This document shows, in pieces, positions 14,646 to 22,585 of a stretch of DNA of 36,332 bases. Source of the stretch: a virus. Numbering within the stretch: position 1 is the stretch's first letter; each line of letters begins with the position of its first letter. The position numbers were made by a program, and so were the translations under genes. The stretch lies in IMG/VR virus record IMGVR_UViG_3300010885_018045, positions 1-36,332 of that record, one strand, 5' to 3'. The notes under the pieces were generated by a model that saw only the letters and a list, made by a program, of their open reading frames with translations, searched no databases and was not told the origin of the DNA.

Positions 14646-15626
14646 TTAGGCCGAATCAATTGGAATCGTTTGATACTTCCAGCCCTCTTTAAGTTCATGT
14701 CTATTTAGATGTCCATGGGTCCATTTTGGACCTGAAAATCCACACATGTTACATACTTTTTCGGGGTGTTTTTGATTACTAAACCAATTGGTAATTTCTT
14801 CATTATCTGCTGTTATATCTAAACTACTGTAATTTTCTAGATACGGTTCCCAGTCCAAGTCATTGGGTAAATTAAACGTTTTGAGTGTGTGCTCTAAAAC
14901 TGCCACAGTTGGACATTTATATAACTTACCTTTATATAAATTTACAAAGTTTTTAGCTTGGCAAAATTTGTGGTTATCTGTGTGCCAAGAATCATTGTAG
15001 TCATAAAAAGGTTTCAGTGATCCTTCTGTGCCTTGATAATGTGCTTGCCATGGAATTTTATGCTGTTCACATGTGGTTATTCTAATACCAGTATCGCAAT
15101 TATCTATGTCAATTCGCCACCAGCGTTTATAAATCTCCGGTTCATCCAACCATAATACCCATTCTATTTTTTTATTGGGGTATTTTTCCTTCAATGATTG
15201 TAGAACTAAGTTTTTAATTTGATCGATGTCTTGTTTGACTGAAGAATAATAAGGATCGTGTCCTGTTTGTATACTAACAATAAATTGTGGGCGGATTTCT
15301 TCTGTAAACAACTCCGATATTTTATCAAATAAGTTATTTAAATAATATCCATTGGTGTTAATTCTAAGACCAACATTAGGCCATAAACTCCTGACTTCAC
15401 GGCACCACTCAATGAATTGTGGATGCAATAACGGTTCACCGCCAAATATAGTTACTTCTTCAGGATCTAGTTTATTAGCCCAATATCTCAACCATTCTTT
15501 ACTTTCGTTAAGATTAACCAATCCTTTGATTTTTTTGCTGTCAGAGAAAGTCAAGCACCCGCCGCATCCTAAGTTACAGGATCGAATAATAGGAATATCC
15601 AAAAATTTAAATTTTATCTTATTCAT
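14646..15626 (-). CDS. Radical SAM protein with auxiliary-cluster C-terminus
   Basis: 326-aa radical SAM enzyme (start ATG 15626, overlapping the upstream stop by 8 nt). The [4Fe-4S] motif CNLGCGGC gives Cys17, Cys21 and Cys24 (CX3CX2C). The SAM-binding GGEP motif is in VTIFGGEPLLHP, and a later strand reads RINTNG. The C-terminal third has more cysteines (FCQAKN, YKCP, VCNMCGF), as expected for a SPASM/twitch auxiliary cluster. Substrate unknown. Such proteins modify peptides/proteins or small molecules. It is transcribed after a second twitch-type radical SAM gene and just before the tailspike, so modification of a virion protein is one possibility, sugar or nucleotide chemistry another. 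Confidence 0.85.
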   Translation of the reverse strand: MNKIKFKFLDIPIIRSCNLGCGGCLTFSDSKKIKGLVNLNESKEWLRYWANKLDPEEVTIFGGEPLLHPQFIEWCREVRSLWPNVGLRINTNGYYLNNLFDKISELFTEEIRPQFIVSIQTGHDPYYSSVKQDIDQIKNLVLQSLKEKYPNKKIEWVLWLDEPEIYKRWWRIDIDNCDTGIRITTCEQHKIPWQAHYQGTEGSLKPFYDYNDSWHTDNHKFCQAKNFVNLYKGKLYKCPTVAVLEHTLKTFNLPNDLDWEPYLENYSSLDITADNEEITNWFSNQKHPEKVCNMCGFSGPKWTHGHLNRHELKEGWKYQTIPIDSA

Positions 15627-16800
15627 CAAAGTACTTAGACAATTGAGGAACAATATTTGCAATAGATTCGTTTCGTTCTAGATCTAGTATTTTTGTATAT
15701 TTAACAAATCCATCAAATCTGTCCGGATTGAAGTTTTGTTGTTCTAGTAAATTTATTAAATTTTGTATTCCTATTTTTGGAAAGTCTGCAGCCAGCGGAA
15801 GAACTTCTAATAGACTAGCAATAACCTCGGGTCGTAATTCGTAAGGTAAATTCTCAACAAAAATTTCCTCAATGCCATTGACTATATTAATTCCGTGATT
15901 AAAGCTGTGCTTGGGGAATTCTTTATTTAGAAAATGTATCAATTTGTTAATATTAAAGATATTGTACATACTCACACATGTGGAAAACATTATGTCATGA
16001 TGAACTATTTTACGTATGTTGTCTGCCACTGTATCAAAATTTGAACCATGTCTTATATAGTCATTGACATCATTGGTTCCGTCAATTGATACTACCAATG
16101 TTAGATAATTAAACTTGTTTAATACATTAACAAATTTATCACTGAGATGGTTTAAGCTAGTATTAATAAGAATAACTAAATTGGGATTATAATCTGCTAA
16201 CTTATCTAATAATTCTAAATTTAAAGGTTCTACTAAGGGTTCTCCGCCGGCTAGATATATTTTTTGTATGTCAGCGTGTAATTCTAAGTCATGATTGATT
16301 CTGGGATTGTCAGTGAACCAAAACTTTTCCGGCCAATGATGATTGATTTTTTTATATTCGGCATTAAGCGCACTACTACTAGAACTGTTACACATACGAC
16401 ATTTTAAAGTACAAGTATTACTATATCGTAAATCATAGCTTATTGGTTTCATTTCACGTCGTGCAAGATGATCAGCAAATACCTTTTCTATTGCGTCATG
16501 AGTACTACTCCAATTTCCCCATGTATGATTTTCTCTAAGCCTGGGACTAGATATATTTTGATCTTCAAGTTTATAACAAGAATCGCATTCACTGGGTCTA
16601 ATTCCCGCTATCATCTTGTCTCTGATATTATTAATCTTGACGGAATTGAAACTTTCCTTAGAGGTTTGGTCGTTATGATCAGACTGTAATTGATCTCCGT
16701 AGCAACACACATGATGTGTTCCATTGAACTTTTTTTCCTGATGTATAAACGGTAATACACAAAAACTGCTATTATTGAGATAATCTTTAAATGTTGTCAT
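15619..16800 (-). CDS. Twitch-domain radical SAM protein
   Basis: 393-aa radical SAM protein. Cysteines in the N-terminal 80 residues (FCVLPF at 14, VCCYG at 32-33, ECDSCY at 72/75) precede the core motif CTLKCRMC (Cys130, 134, 137). GGEPLVEP follows, then SIDGTND and YIRHG. This N-terminal Cys layout plus core is the twitch-domain radical SAM family I recall from marine phages and bacteria. The last 100 residues lack Cys and may bind substrate. The start is 2 nt after the PD-(D/E)XK gene stop, and the end overlaps the second radical SAM gene by 8 nt, so the two products are likely made together. Substrate unknown. Confidence 0.85.
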   Translation of the reverse strand: MTTFKDYLNNSSFCVLPFIHQEKKFNGTHHVCCYGDQLQSDHNDQTSKESFNSVKINNIRDKMIAGIRPSECDSCYKLEDQNISSPRLRENHTWGNWSSTHDAIEKVFADHLARREMKPISYDLRYSNTCTLKCRMCNSSSSSALNAEYKKINHHWPEKFWFTDNPRINHDLELHADIQKIYLAGGEPLVEPLNLELLDKLADYNPNLVILINTSLNHLSDKFVNVLNKFNYLTLVVSIDGTNDVNDYIRHGSNFDTVADNIRKIVHHDIMFSTCVSMYNIFNINKLIHFLNKEFPKHSFNHGINIVNGIEEIFVENLPYELRPEVIASLLEVLPLAADFPKIGIQNLINLLEQQNFNPDRFDGFVKYTKILDLERNESIANIVPQLSKYFDE

Positions 16801-16801
16801 T

Positions 16802-17500
16802 TTATGCCGTTAAGTAATACAATTCAACTCTACGCATCCACTGGTCTGACCAGTATGCAAAGTCTTTGGGTTCTAGAACGAATTCTTGATACTTGGGGGT
16901 GTCGTTTTCGTCTGCAGGTTTTGCACACATTAAAATAACGCCAGTATTTATGTTGGTACCATGGGTCTCATTGTGAGCTGCTGCGTATGCTGCAAGTTGC
17001 AAAAAATAATCATCAATCCACTCACGCTTTTTAGGTTTGTTGGTTTGTTTAAAGTCCATAATAGCCGGTTGACCTTTCCATACACCTACACAATCTGTAG
17101 TGCCAGCATACAAACCACTGTAATACAGAGGAACTTCGCAGCCCCAGTATTCATCAACATGACCTAGACCTTCTAGTACGACTTGTGCAGCCATAAACCA
17201 ACTTGGTTGAGCAAATGGGTTACTAGGGAATTCTCCTATGTCACCGTTCTTGACATACCGCTCAAGATAGGTGTGCATACGTGTTCCACGATTGGCTGCT
17301 TCTGTAGTAATCTGCTGAGCACGTTCATGACCCACACGATTGCGCCATTCTTGTAATGCTTGCTTGGCTTCTTGTGGTTTTGTTCGTTCTAGTATTGTGG
17401 TAACACTGGGCACACGACTGCCATCCGGCAAGGCGTAATGGCGCTTGCCCTCTACGCTTTCCCTAGCCAGAGGGGTATAATCAAATTTATTAGTAATCAT
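16802..17500 (-). CDS. PD-(D/E)XK exonuclease, RecB/Cas4/MGME1-like
   Basis: 232-aa nuclease. N-terminal PSVTTILERTKP and RGTRMHTYLE (His76) match the helical region of MGME1/RecB-like phage exonucleases. The catalytic core follows: GTTDCVG (Asp136), AIMDFKQTNKPK (Asp149, Lys151) and the downstream YFLQLAAYA motif with Tyr165/Gln168. There are no four-Cys Fe-S ligands, so it is not a typical Cas4. Expected role is ssDNA/5'-end processing in phage recombination or host DNA breakdown. It lies 1 nt downstream of iscA and just upstream of the radical SAM genes. Confidence 0.87.
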   Translation of the reverse strand: MITNKFDYTPLARESVEGKRHYALPDGSRVPSVTTILERTKPQEAKQALQEWRNRVGHERAQQITTEAANRGTRMHTYLERYVKNGDIGEFPSNPFAQPSWFMAAQVVLEGLGHVDEYWGCEVPLYYSGLYAGTTDCVGVWKGQPAIMDFKQTNKPKKREWIDDYFLQLAAYAAAHNETHGTNINTGVILMCAKPADENDTPKYQEFVLEPKDFAYWSDQWMRRVELYYLTA

Positions 17501-17827
17501 TTATACTTTGAAACTTTCTCCACAACCGCATCGGGCTGTTTCATTTGGGTTGATGAACTCAAAGCCTTCATTGAGTCCTTGTCGTTTATAATCCATGGTA
17601 AGTCCATTGATATAAGGAGTGTCTTTACCGTTTACCCATACTGATACTCCGTGGCTTTCGTACTTAAACCAATCACGGGTCACCGGAGGATTGTCAACGT
17701 ATTCTAATTTATATGCGAGACCCGAGCACCCGGTGGTTCTTACACCAACAGTAATACCCACACCTTTACCACGTTTCTCAATGTGCTTTAATACTTTCTT
17801 TGCAGCTATCTCTGTCAGTGTGATCAT
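17501..17827 (-). CDS. iscA: A-type Fe-S carrier, IscA/HesB family
   Basis: 108-aa A-type carrier that delivers Fe-S clusters from the scaffold to apo-enzymes, especially [4Fe-4S] enzymes. The three ligands are present: Cys34 in TTGCSGLAYKLEYVD and Cys100/Cys102 in the C-terminal CGCGESF. Length equals cellular IscA (107 aa). The central strand (VSVWVNGKD, GLTMDYKRQGLNEGF) is family-typical. Ribosome-binding site AAGGAG directly precedes the ATG. It lies downstream of the 561-aa radical SAM gene and iscU in the same run, so it probably feeds viral radical SAM enzymes. IscA versus ErpA/SufA cannot be separated by eye. Confidence 0.92.
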   Translation of the reverse strand: MITLTEIAAKKVLKHIEKRGKGVGITVGVRTTGCSGLAYKLEYVDNPPVTRDWFKYESHGVSVWVNGKDTPYINGLTMDYKRQGLNEGFEFINPNETARCGCGESFKV

Positions 17828-17835
17828 ATATCTCC

Positions 17836-19521
17836 TTAGTGGGCTTCAGGAAACCAAGTTGGCATTGCTTTTTGTTTGATGAGTTTTTTTATAAAGTCTC
17901 TGTCATTGTTATGTACTTCAGCTATCATTAAATTAAACTGTTTTGTGTTTGTCCACTCTTCTGATGCAAGTTGTAGTAAGCAGGCTGAAATAATTTTTTT
18001 ACTGCCATCAAAATTCTTAGTGAAATAAAATTTATCATTGCTAATCCAATTTGTTAGTAAATCCTCTTTGAGTAACTTATAATATTTGGATTCAATGAAA
18101 TGATCAACTGTACGTTCAATATCTATATTTAAGTATTCACTTTTAAAACGTAAAATTGATAAGCCAGAATAAAAGCTACCAATTATAATCATTTCTACCA
18201 ATTCTTCTCTATCAAATGATATACAAGATTCAGGAAAACTTCCTTTAAAATATCCAAATTCATTGTAACGTTCACTGTTACTATATTTAAACTTAAACTT
18301 CTCTTGGTATGTTTTGTCAAGAGAAGCAGGACTAGCCGGTAGTAATTCGTTTAAAAATAAACATAAACGAAGATTATGTTTTGTAATTTCTCCCAGCGAT
18401 TCTCTAATTGTTTTTTTATTCTGGCCCGGCAACCCTAATATAAATTGTACCTTAGGTTGTATATCAGGATAGTGTAAACTTAATTCATTGATCATGTCTA
18501 AATGTACATCCCACCCCACATCGGGTCGATTGATATTTTTTAGAACTGTAGGATTAATATCTTGCACACTAAACGTAAATCCCCAATGCTTGCTTACTAA
18601 ATTTCCTTTAGCAAATAAATGATAAATTTTAAGATTATTGTCTTTTTTTAGTTTACTGGGATTTGACTCTGTTGTAAATCCGGCATTCTCATTGAGATTT
18701 TTATGTACCAAATATTCAGCAAGGGCAACGTCTTCGTCGTATTGTCCAAAATTTGCATCAGCAAGATACAGGTCTTGTATTTTTAACTTTTGAAATAAAT
18801 CTATTTCTTGTTTATATGTTTCTTTTCTTCTTGTTACTTTAGTGCTTAATCCGCTGTTCCAATCACAAAAAGTACAAGAGTAAGGACACCCTCTTGTAAG
18901 CTCATATGGAAGTATTATTTTATAATCATTTTTATATTCATTTTCAACTATTTTTGTAAAAAAATCTTCGTTATATAAAAAAGGACTAATTTTAGATTGT
19001 GACACATACTTGTAATCAGAAATAAATGTTTTGCTGTTATCCTGCCAGGCCAAATTAGAAACATTAAATGCAACTAGTTTTTTGTTGTTAATCAAATGGG
19101 AAACTAAATCAGCAAAAGCCGCTTCGCCGGCACCGTAAACAGCATAATCAATAAATGGATAATCTTTAAAAAAATTAGAATTAATATTAACATCAATGCT
19201 AGGACCACCTGCTAATATCTTACAAGAGGAATTTAATTTTTTTTTAATTCTTTCAAGTTGTTCTGTTAAAAATGATTGATTCCAGATATAATGACTAGTG
19301 CATAGTAAATCTGGTTGTTGCTCATGGCATATTTTCAATAATTCATCATCGGACAATCTATGCTGTAACGGTATTAACCACTCAATCTGCTTGGCTATGT
19401 CTGGGTGATTTATTTCTAAATGAGTCTTTAGATAAATGGCAGCTATTGACAAAAAAAGTTTTTTGTTTTGAGCAGTTGATGGCGAAGAATCAGTTGCATG
19501 GTAAAACAAAACCTTAATCAT
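17836..19521 (-). CDS. Radical SAM protein with B12-binding-type N-terminal domain
   Basis: 561-aa protein. The N-terminal ~170 residues look like a cobalamin-binding Rossmann domain (CTSHYIWNQSF, ILAGGPSIDVN, DYAVYGAGEAAF) but lack the DxHxxG cobalamin-ligand motif. The radical SAM core has RGCPYSCTFCDW (Cys212, 216, 219), then LYLADANFGQYDED and QFILGLPGQ. The C-terminal ~170 residues are AT-rich coded, helical and unassigned. This architecture is shared by B12-dependent and related radical SAM methylases and cyclases acting on diverse substrates. The gene overlaps the iscU stop by 8 nt and ends 8 nt before iscA, so Fe-S assembly and this enzyme are made as one unit. Substrate unknown. Confidence 0.86.
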   Translation of the reverse strand: MIKVLFYHATDSSPSTAQNKKLFLSIAAIYLKTHLEINHPDIAKQIEWLIPLQHRLSDDELLKICHEQQPDLLCTSHYIWNQSFLTEQLERIKKKLNSSCKILAGGPSIDVNINSNFFKDYPFIDYAVYGAGEAAFADLVSHLINNKKLVAFNVSNLAWQDNSKTFISDYKYVSQSKISPFLYNEDFFTKIVENEYKNDYKIILPYELTRGCPYSCTFCDWNSGLSTKVTRRKETYKQEIDLFQKLKIQDLYLADANFGQYDEDVALAEYLVHKNLNENAGFTTESNPSKLKKDNNLKIYHLFAKGNLVSKHWGFTFSVQDINPTVLKNINRPDVGWDVHLDMINELSLHYPDIQPKVQFILGLPGQNKKTIRESLGEITKHNLRLCLFLNELLPASPASLDKTYQEKFKFKYSNSERYNEFGYFKGSFPESCISFDREELVEMIIIGSFYSGLSILRFKSEYLNIDIERTVDHFIESKYYKLLKEDLLTNWISNDKFYFTKNFDGSKKIISACLLQLASEEWTNTKQFNLMIAEVHNNDRDFIKKLIKQKAMPTWFPEAH

Positions 19522-19894
19522 TGTGTTTCTTTTTGTAGTCCTCTAAGGCAGCTTTGATAGCATCTTCAGCTAAAATTGAGCAGTGTATCTTAACAGGAGG
19601 GAGCGCAAGCTCTTCCGCAATCTGGGTATTCTTAATTGATCCTGCCTCTTCAAGAGTCTTACCCTTAATCCATTCCGAAACGAGCGACGATGAAGCAATC
19701 GCCGAGCCGCAGCCATATGTTTTAAATTTCGCATCAGTAATGACATTGTCTTGTACTCGAATTTGGAGTTGTAGTACGTCTCCGCAAGCAGGTGCACCAA
19801 CCAGACCTGTACCTACAGTAGGATCTGTTTTGTCCATTTTACCAACATTGCGAGGATTCTCGTAATGATCTAAGACTTCACTTGAGTAAGCCAT
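19514..19894 (-). CDS. iscU: Fe-S cluster scaffold IscU
   Basis: 126-aa scaffold on which [2Fe-2S]/[4Fe-4S] clusters are built from cysteine sulfur and iron. It is canonical over its whole length. Cys37-Gly-Asp39 (APACGDV), Cys62 in TYGCGSAIASSS and Cys105 in VKIHCSILAEDAIKAA are the assembly residues. The LPPVK motif (98-102) that HscA-type Hsp70 chaperones recognise is intact. Similarity to beta/gammaproteobacterial IscU is high. IscS, HscA and HscB are not in the window, so host partners are presumably used. AGGAGT is the ribosome-binding site; the promoter is at 19915-19943. It is the first gene of the Fe-S/radical SAM run. Confidence 0.96.
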   Translation of the reverse strand: MAYSSEVLDHYENPRNVGKMDKTDPTVGTGLVGAPACGDVLQLQIRVQDNVITDAKFKTYGCGSAIASSSLVSEWIKGKTLEEAGSIKNTQIAEELALPPVKIHCSILAEDAIKAALEDYKKKHND

Positions 19895-19914
19895 AACAGT
19901 ACTCCTAAAGGATT

Positions 19915-19943
19915 ATTATAAATTATTTAACCGCGTTTTGCAA
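19915..19943 (-). promoter_or_regulatory. Sigma70-like promoter of the iscU run
   Basis: Minus strand TTGCAA, 17 bp, TATAAT, lying partly in the last codons of the upstream gene. The leader is about 15 nt and carries TTTAGGAGT. It would start transcription of iscU, the 561-aa radical SAM gene and iscA, and perhaps further to 14646. Confidence 0.65.
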
Positions 19944-20340
19944 GAGCTGACTTAGCCATTGCATCTACAGTCTTTTCTGGTGCGGTACGTGGAGCATTTT
20001 CGTCGCCTATTGCAGCCATTTCTGAATCATCAGCAAATGGTTGGAGATACACATACTTGACTCCGGTGGAATCATCTTTGATGTCTTTGATTAATGCTTT
20101 GATATTTTCGTTGTCACTGTAAGCGTCAAGAAGATTTTCTAAAGTGAATTGTTGGTCACCGGTTGTTTGTACAAGATTAATTAAACTATCAGCACGTACA
20201 CGAGGTTGTACGTGGGTATCATGAGCGCGATTGCGTAAAAACTCTAACGTGGTGATTAGATTAGCATCACCACGTCCTTCGGCTTCATCTTCTAACATAT
20301 CGTCGATCTGGTCTTCGACGATGACATCGCGTATACGCAT
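19927..20340 (-). CDS. Phage hypothetical protein, 137 aa
   Basis: 137-aa acidic protein (MRIRDVIVEDQIDDMLEDEAEGRGD...) with predicted helices through about residue 80, then a strand segment GVKYVYLQPFADDSEM and a disordered Ala/Lys-rich C-terminus. Coupled to the stop of the upstream 232-aa gene by TAATG. The pairing and compositions suggest a phage structural or assembly protein, but I recognise no domain. Confidence 0.7.
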   Translation of the reverse strand: MRIRDVIVEDQIDDMLEDEAEGRGDANLITTLEFLRNRAHDTHVQPRVRADSLINLVQTTGDQQFTLENLLDAYSDNENIKALIKDIKDDSTGVKYVYLQPFADDSEMAAIGDENAPRTAPEKTVDAMAKSALAKRG

Positions 20341-21038
20341 TAACGCTTCTCTCTACCTAGTGCTAAATCACCACCTGCTGCTGCATCTGTTGCAGCAAAT
20401 TCATCAGTGTCAAGGTCGCTACCCATATCTGGTGTCATACCCATGTTGCCACCCATACCACCTGGAGCTGGCATACCGCCTGCGCCTCCCATGGCCATTG
20501 GCTGTGCTACTTGTTCGCCGGCTAATGCACGAGCTGCTTGGTCTGCACTTTCACGAGCTGAACCTAGCTGGTCAACCATGTTAGCCAGTAACGAACCAAC
20601 ACTGGCTTTAAATGCATCGGCTTGTTCCATGCCAATTTGATCACGGATAGTATCTAGTAGTGCAGGCATTTGCTCGTTTTGCATTTTGCTTACATCTTCC
20701 AGCATGTCCTGTATACTGTCAACCATGTCCTTGGCAGCAAGAATAGCTTGACTCTTACCCATTTCGCTTTCCATAATAAGCTGTTGCTTATTCTCTACCA
20801 TCCAGCGATGTAGACCTTCACGCACCATTAAGAGTTCCATGTATTTTGGATTCTTTTCAGCTACGTGGATACCGTGGCTGCTCTTAATTTTATTAAGGCT
20901 TTCTGTTAGCCCACGAGCTAATTTATAAGCTTTCGCAAAGTCTAAATTGGCGTAATCAATGCTGATACCAAAGCGACTTTCCATTACTTTATTAATTTTT
21001 TTAGCGGAAGGCTTTACGCCCATTTCTGTTAATCTCAT
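20340..21038 (-). CDS. Phage protein, possible prohead/structural factor, 232 aa
   Basis: 232-aa protein, helical for about 175 residues, including the charged stretch KSQAILAAKDMVDSIQDML and QMPALLDTIRDQIGMEQADAF. After that comes a Gly/Met/Pro-rich low-complexity tail (GGAGGMPAPGGMGGNMGM) and an acidic end. I associate such helical proteins with flexible tails with T4-like virion or scaffold proteins; this is recall-based and weak. The start overlaps the upstream gene as ATGA and the end overlaps the next start as TAATG. Confidence 0.68.
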   Translation of the reverse strand: MRLTEMGVKPSAKKINKVMESRFGISIDYANLDFAKAYKLARGLTESLNKIKSSHGIHVAEKNPKYMELLMVREGLHRWMVENKQQLIMESEMGKSQAILAAKDMVDSIQDMLEDVSKMQNEQMPALLDTIRDQIGMEQADAFKASVGSLLANMVDQLGSARESADQAARALAGEQVAQPMAMGGAGGMPAPGGMGGNMGMTPDMGSDLDTDEFAATDAAAGGDLALGREKR

Positions 21039-21559
21039 AGTGGTTGTTTCCCAAAGTTCAAGTATTTAGTCGAATTTAAAGTTTTTTTCAAAATATTTAA
21101 AATATGTCGACGTTGTATTTTAGCATCTATACACCTATTTAACACCACTGCAGATTTAACTAAATCCTGAGTTTTTGCTAGTGTATATTCATATTGTGCA
21201 ATGTCTAAATCTAGTCGTCCTAGACTGGTATCTAGATCTAATAGTGTTTGTGCTGCTTCATATTTTTGACGTACCTCGTTGATACAGTAAAATATAGCAT
21301 TAACTTTTGAAGTAAAATCGTGTACGTGACGACTATCTATTTTTTCTACTGCCCAGCAGGCAGAATGTACTCCGGTAATACGAAAACCACCAACAAAAAA
21401 CCCATGGGATCCAATTGGGATAACCACGGGCTGTGTTCTAAATTGTTTAAGTTGTTGTTCTGTCCAGTGTTTTATGTATTTGGTGCCGAATTCAGCGAAT
21501 GCATTTTGAGCTAGCTCAAGTTCAGATTTTCTTTTTATAGTAGATTTTGCCTTCTTCAT
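21035..21559 (-). CDS. Phage hypothetical protein, 174 aa
   Basis: 174-aa protein with a basic N-terminus (MKKAKSTIKRKSELELAQ), a central beta section (PVVIPIGSHGFFVGGFRITG, ACWAVEKID) and a C-terminal helical half rich in Leu/Asp and Lys. It lies in a 38-nt overlap with the small gene upstream and overlaps the 232-aa gene start as ATGA. No family recognised. The PIGSHGFFVGGFRI motif is distinctive enough for a profile search. Confidence 0.7.
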   Translation of the reverse strand: MKKAKSTIKRKSELELAQNAFAEFGTKYIKHWTEQQLKQFRTQPVVIPIGSHGFFVGGFRITGVHSACWAVEKIDSRHVHDFTSKVNAIFYCINEVRQKYEAAQTLLDLDTSLGRLDLDIAQYEYTLAKTQDLVKSAVVLNRCIDAKIQRRHILNILKKTLNSTKYLNFGKQPL

Positions 21560-21728
21560 TTCTTCTCAGCAGTACGTCTTTATTAACTAGATGATTTGCA
21601 ACTACCGTTTGTCTATGATCGAACTCTTCTTTAGCGATAGTTGAACGATCATGAAATTGTCCTAATACGTCTGCTTCTTCATTGGTAATTGGTACACGTA
21701 CTTTATTTAATAGTTCAATAATTTTCAT
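21522..21728 (-). CDS. Small hypothetical protein, winged-helix-like, 68 aa
   Basis: 68-aa basic protein MKIIELLNKVRVPITNEEAD... with two or three helices and a C-terminal hairpin VLLRRNEEGKIYYKKKI. The helix-helix-wing order resembles a minimal winged-helix domain, so DNA or protein binding is possible. It overlaps the 174-aa gene by 38 nt and starts 2 nt after the upstream stop. Confidence 0.65.
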   Translation of the reverse strand: MKIIELLNKVRVPITNEEADVLGQFHDRSTIAKEEFDHRQTVVANHLVNKDVLLRRNEEGKIYYKKKI

Positions 21729-21730
21729 TA

Positions 21731-21997
21731 TTATTTTAGTATAAATTGAATGAATACTGTAATTAGTCCTGTTAGCAATGCTGCCCCGAACACTGTGCCA
21801 ATAGAAATCAGCTGAGTGCTGCTTTTGCTTGACACATCAGCAGCCGACTCTGACAGTTTCGTTCGTATGATGATGATGTGTTCTTCCATCGTACCCATAC
21901 GATGCTCTAGTTTATCTAATTTATCTTCCAAGCTTCGGTATCTTTCAGCACATAAATCCACGTGCGCCCCGAGGCTGGTTCTTTCGCTCTCTGCCAT
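21731..21997 (-). CDS. Coiled-coil protein with C-terminal membrane anchor, 88 aa
   Basis: 88-aa protein with a soluble N-terminus (ERTSLGAHVDLCAERY), a coiled coil about 20-50 (LEDKLDKLEHRMGTMEEHI) and one membrane span at about 66-86 (GTVFGAALLTGLITVFIQFIL) ending in Lys. The layout resembles XhlA-type haemolysin/holin-associated proteins, though a type found in marine phages without known function is equally likely. The candidate late promoter CATAAATA is at 22090, about 90 nt upstream. The ribosome-binding site is weak (ACGGAAAC). Confidence 0.72.
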   Translation of the reverse strand: MAESERTSLGAHVDLCAERYRSLEDKLDKLEHRMGTMEEHIIIIRTKLSESAADVSSKSSTQLISIGTVFGAALLTGLITVFIQFILK

Positions 21998-22089
21998 TTT
22001 GTTTCCGTTTCGTTAAAGAAAGAGGGTTCTGTGGTAATGCCTAATAAATGTGCCATGAGAGTTGCCTAATTGTGCCAATGAATCGTTAA

Positions 22090-22097
22090 TATTTATG
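22090..22097 (-). promoter_or_regulatory. Late promoter CATAAATA
   Basis: Minus-strand CATAAATA at the end of the upstream gene. It would give an ~87-nt leader before the 88-aa coiled-coil gene. The 21998-22092 gap otherwise holds only this leader. Confidence 0.5.
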
Positions 22098-22518
22098 GAC
22101 GGTACCTGCCATCTATAAAGTATATGTTTTTGATTGCCCCATATGGGTAAAAAATTGGAAGCATGAATCTAGCTGTTTCTTCAAGTCCACAAATAATTGG
22201 CACTTGTGCAAAGTCCTTATCTAATTGCCCTACCGGATCTCCATCCAATAAAAACACATCATCAAACTCTACCCCAAAACTAAAAAGCCAGACCTTTTGC
22301 TTACCGTAGTACATTTCCCCAAAGAAGCTGGTCTCGTCGACTGTGTATTCATCACAGAATGGACCATCAATTAATTGTGGTTGCGCTCTGAGTCCAATGC
22401 ATTGTAATACTGTTTCCCAATTACGTTGTTGATCACGTTCAAGCTCTTGCTCGGCTCGATGTCTTGTGACTCCAGTGGCAGTAATATCAACTAATGTAAC
22501 ACCAGTGTAGAATTTCAT
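22093..22518 (-). CDS. Phage-conserved hypothetical protein, 141 aa
   Basis: 141-aa protein starting MKFYTGVTLVDITATGVTRHRAEQ, with QQRNWETVLQCIGLRAQPQ and a beta-rich second half (VWLFSFGVEFDDVFLL). The opening matches a type I associate with T4-like phages, function unknown. ATG 22518 is used because an upstream TTG would lie inside the late promoter. TATAAATA ends 6 nt before the ATG, so the message is predicted leaderless. A terminator lies directly before that promoter. Confidence 0.75.
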   Translation of the reverse strand: MKFYTGVTLVDITATGVTRHRAEQELERDQQRNWETVLQCIGLRAQPQLIDGPFCDEYTVDETSFFGEMYYGKQKVWLFSFGVEFDDVFLLDGDPVGQLDKDFAQVPIICGLEETARFMLPIFYPYGAIKNIYFIDGRYRP

Positions 22519-22523
22519 ATAGA

Positions 22524-22531
22524 TATTTATA
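22524..22531 (-). promoter_or_regulatory. Late promoter TATAAATA
   Basis: Exact TATAAATA on the minus strand, 6 nt from the start codon of the 141-aa gene and directly after the terminator at 22541-22563. Confidence 0.65.
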
Positions 22532-22540
22532 GACAACAAA

Positions 22541-22563
22541 AAAGGCAGAACAAGTCTGCCTTT
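22541..22563 (-). terminator. Rho-independent terminator
   Basis: Minus strand AAAGGCAGA-CTTGT-TCTGCCTTT, a perfect 9-bp stem with a 5-nt loop followed by TTTGTTG. It terminates the 120-aa MAIGVTR gene. Confidence 0.85.
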
Positions 22564-22585
22564 GTTTGTACTAAATTAAATTAGA

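Noticed and set aside
21916-22056. 46-aa frame (MAHLLGITTEPSFFNE...) in the leader after the CATAAATA element
   Set aside because: It overlaps the 88-aa coiled-coil gene by about 80 nt in another frame, and its composition is not supported by any family. Possible leader peptide, but not strong enough to list.
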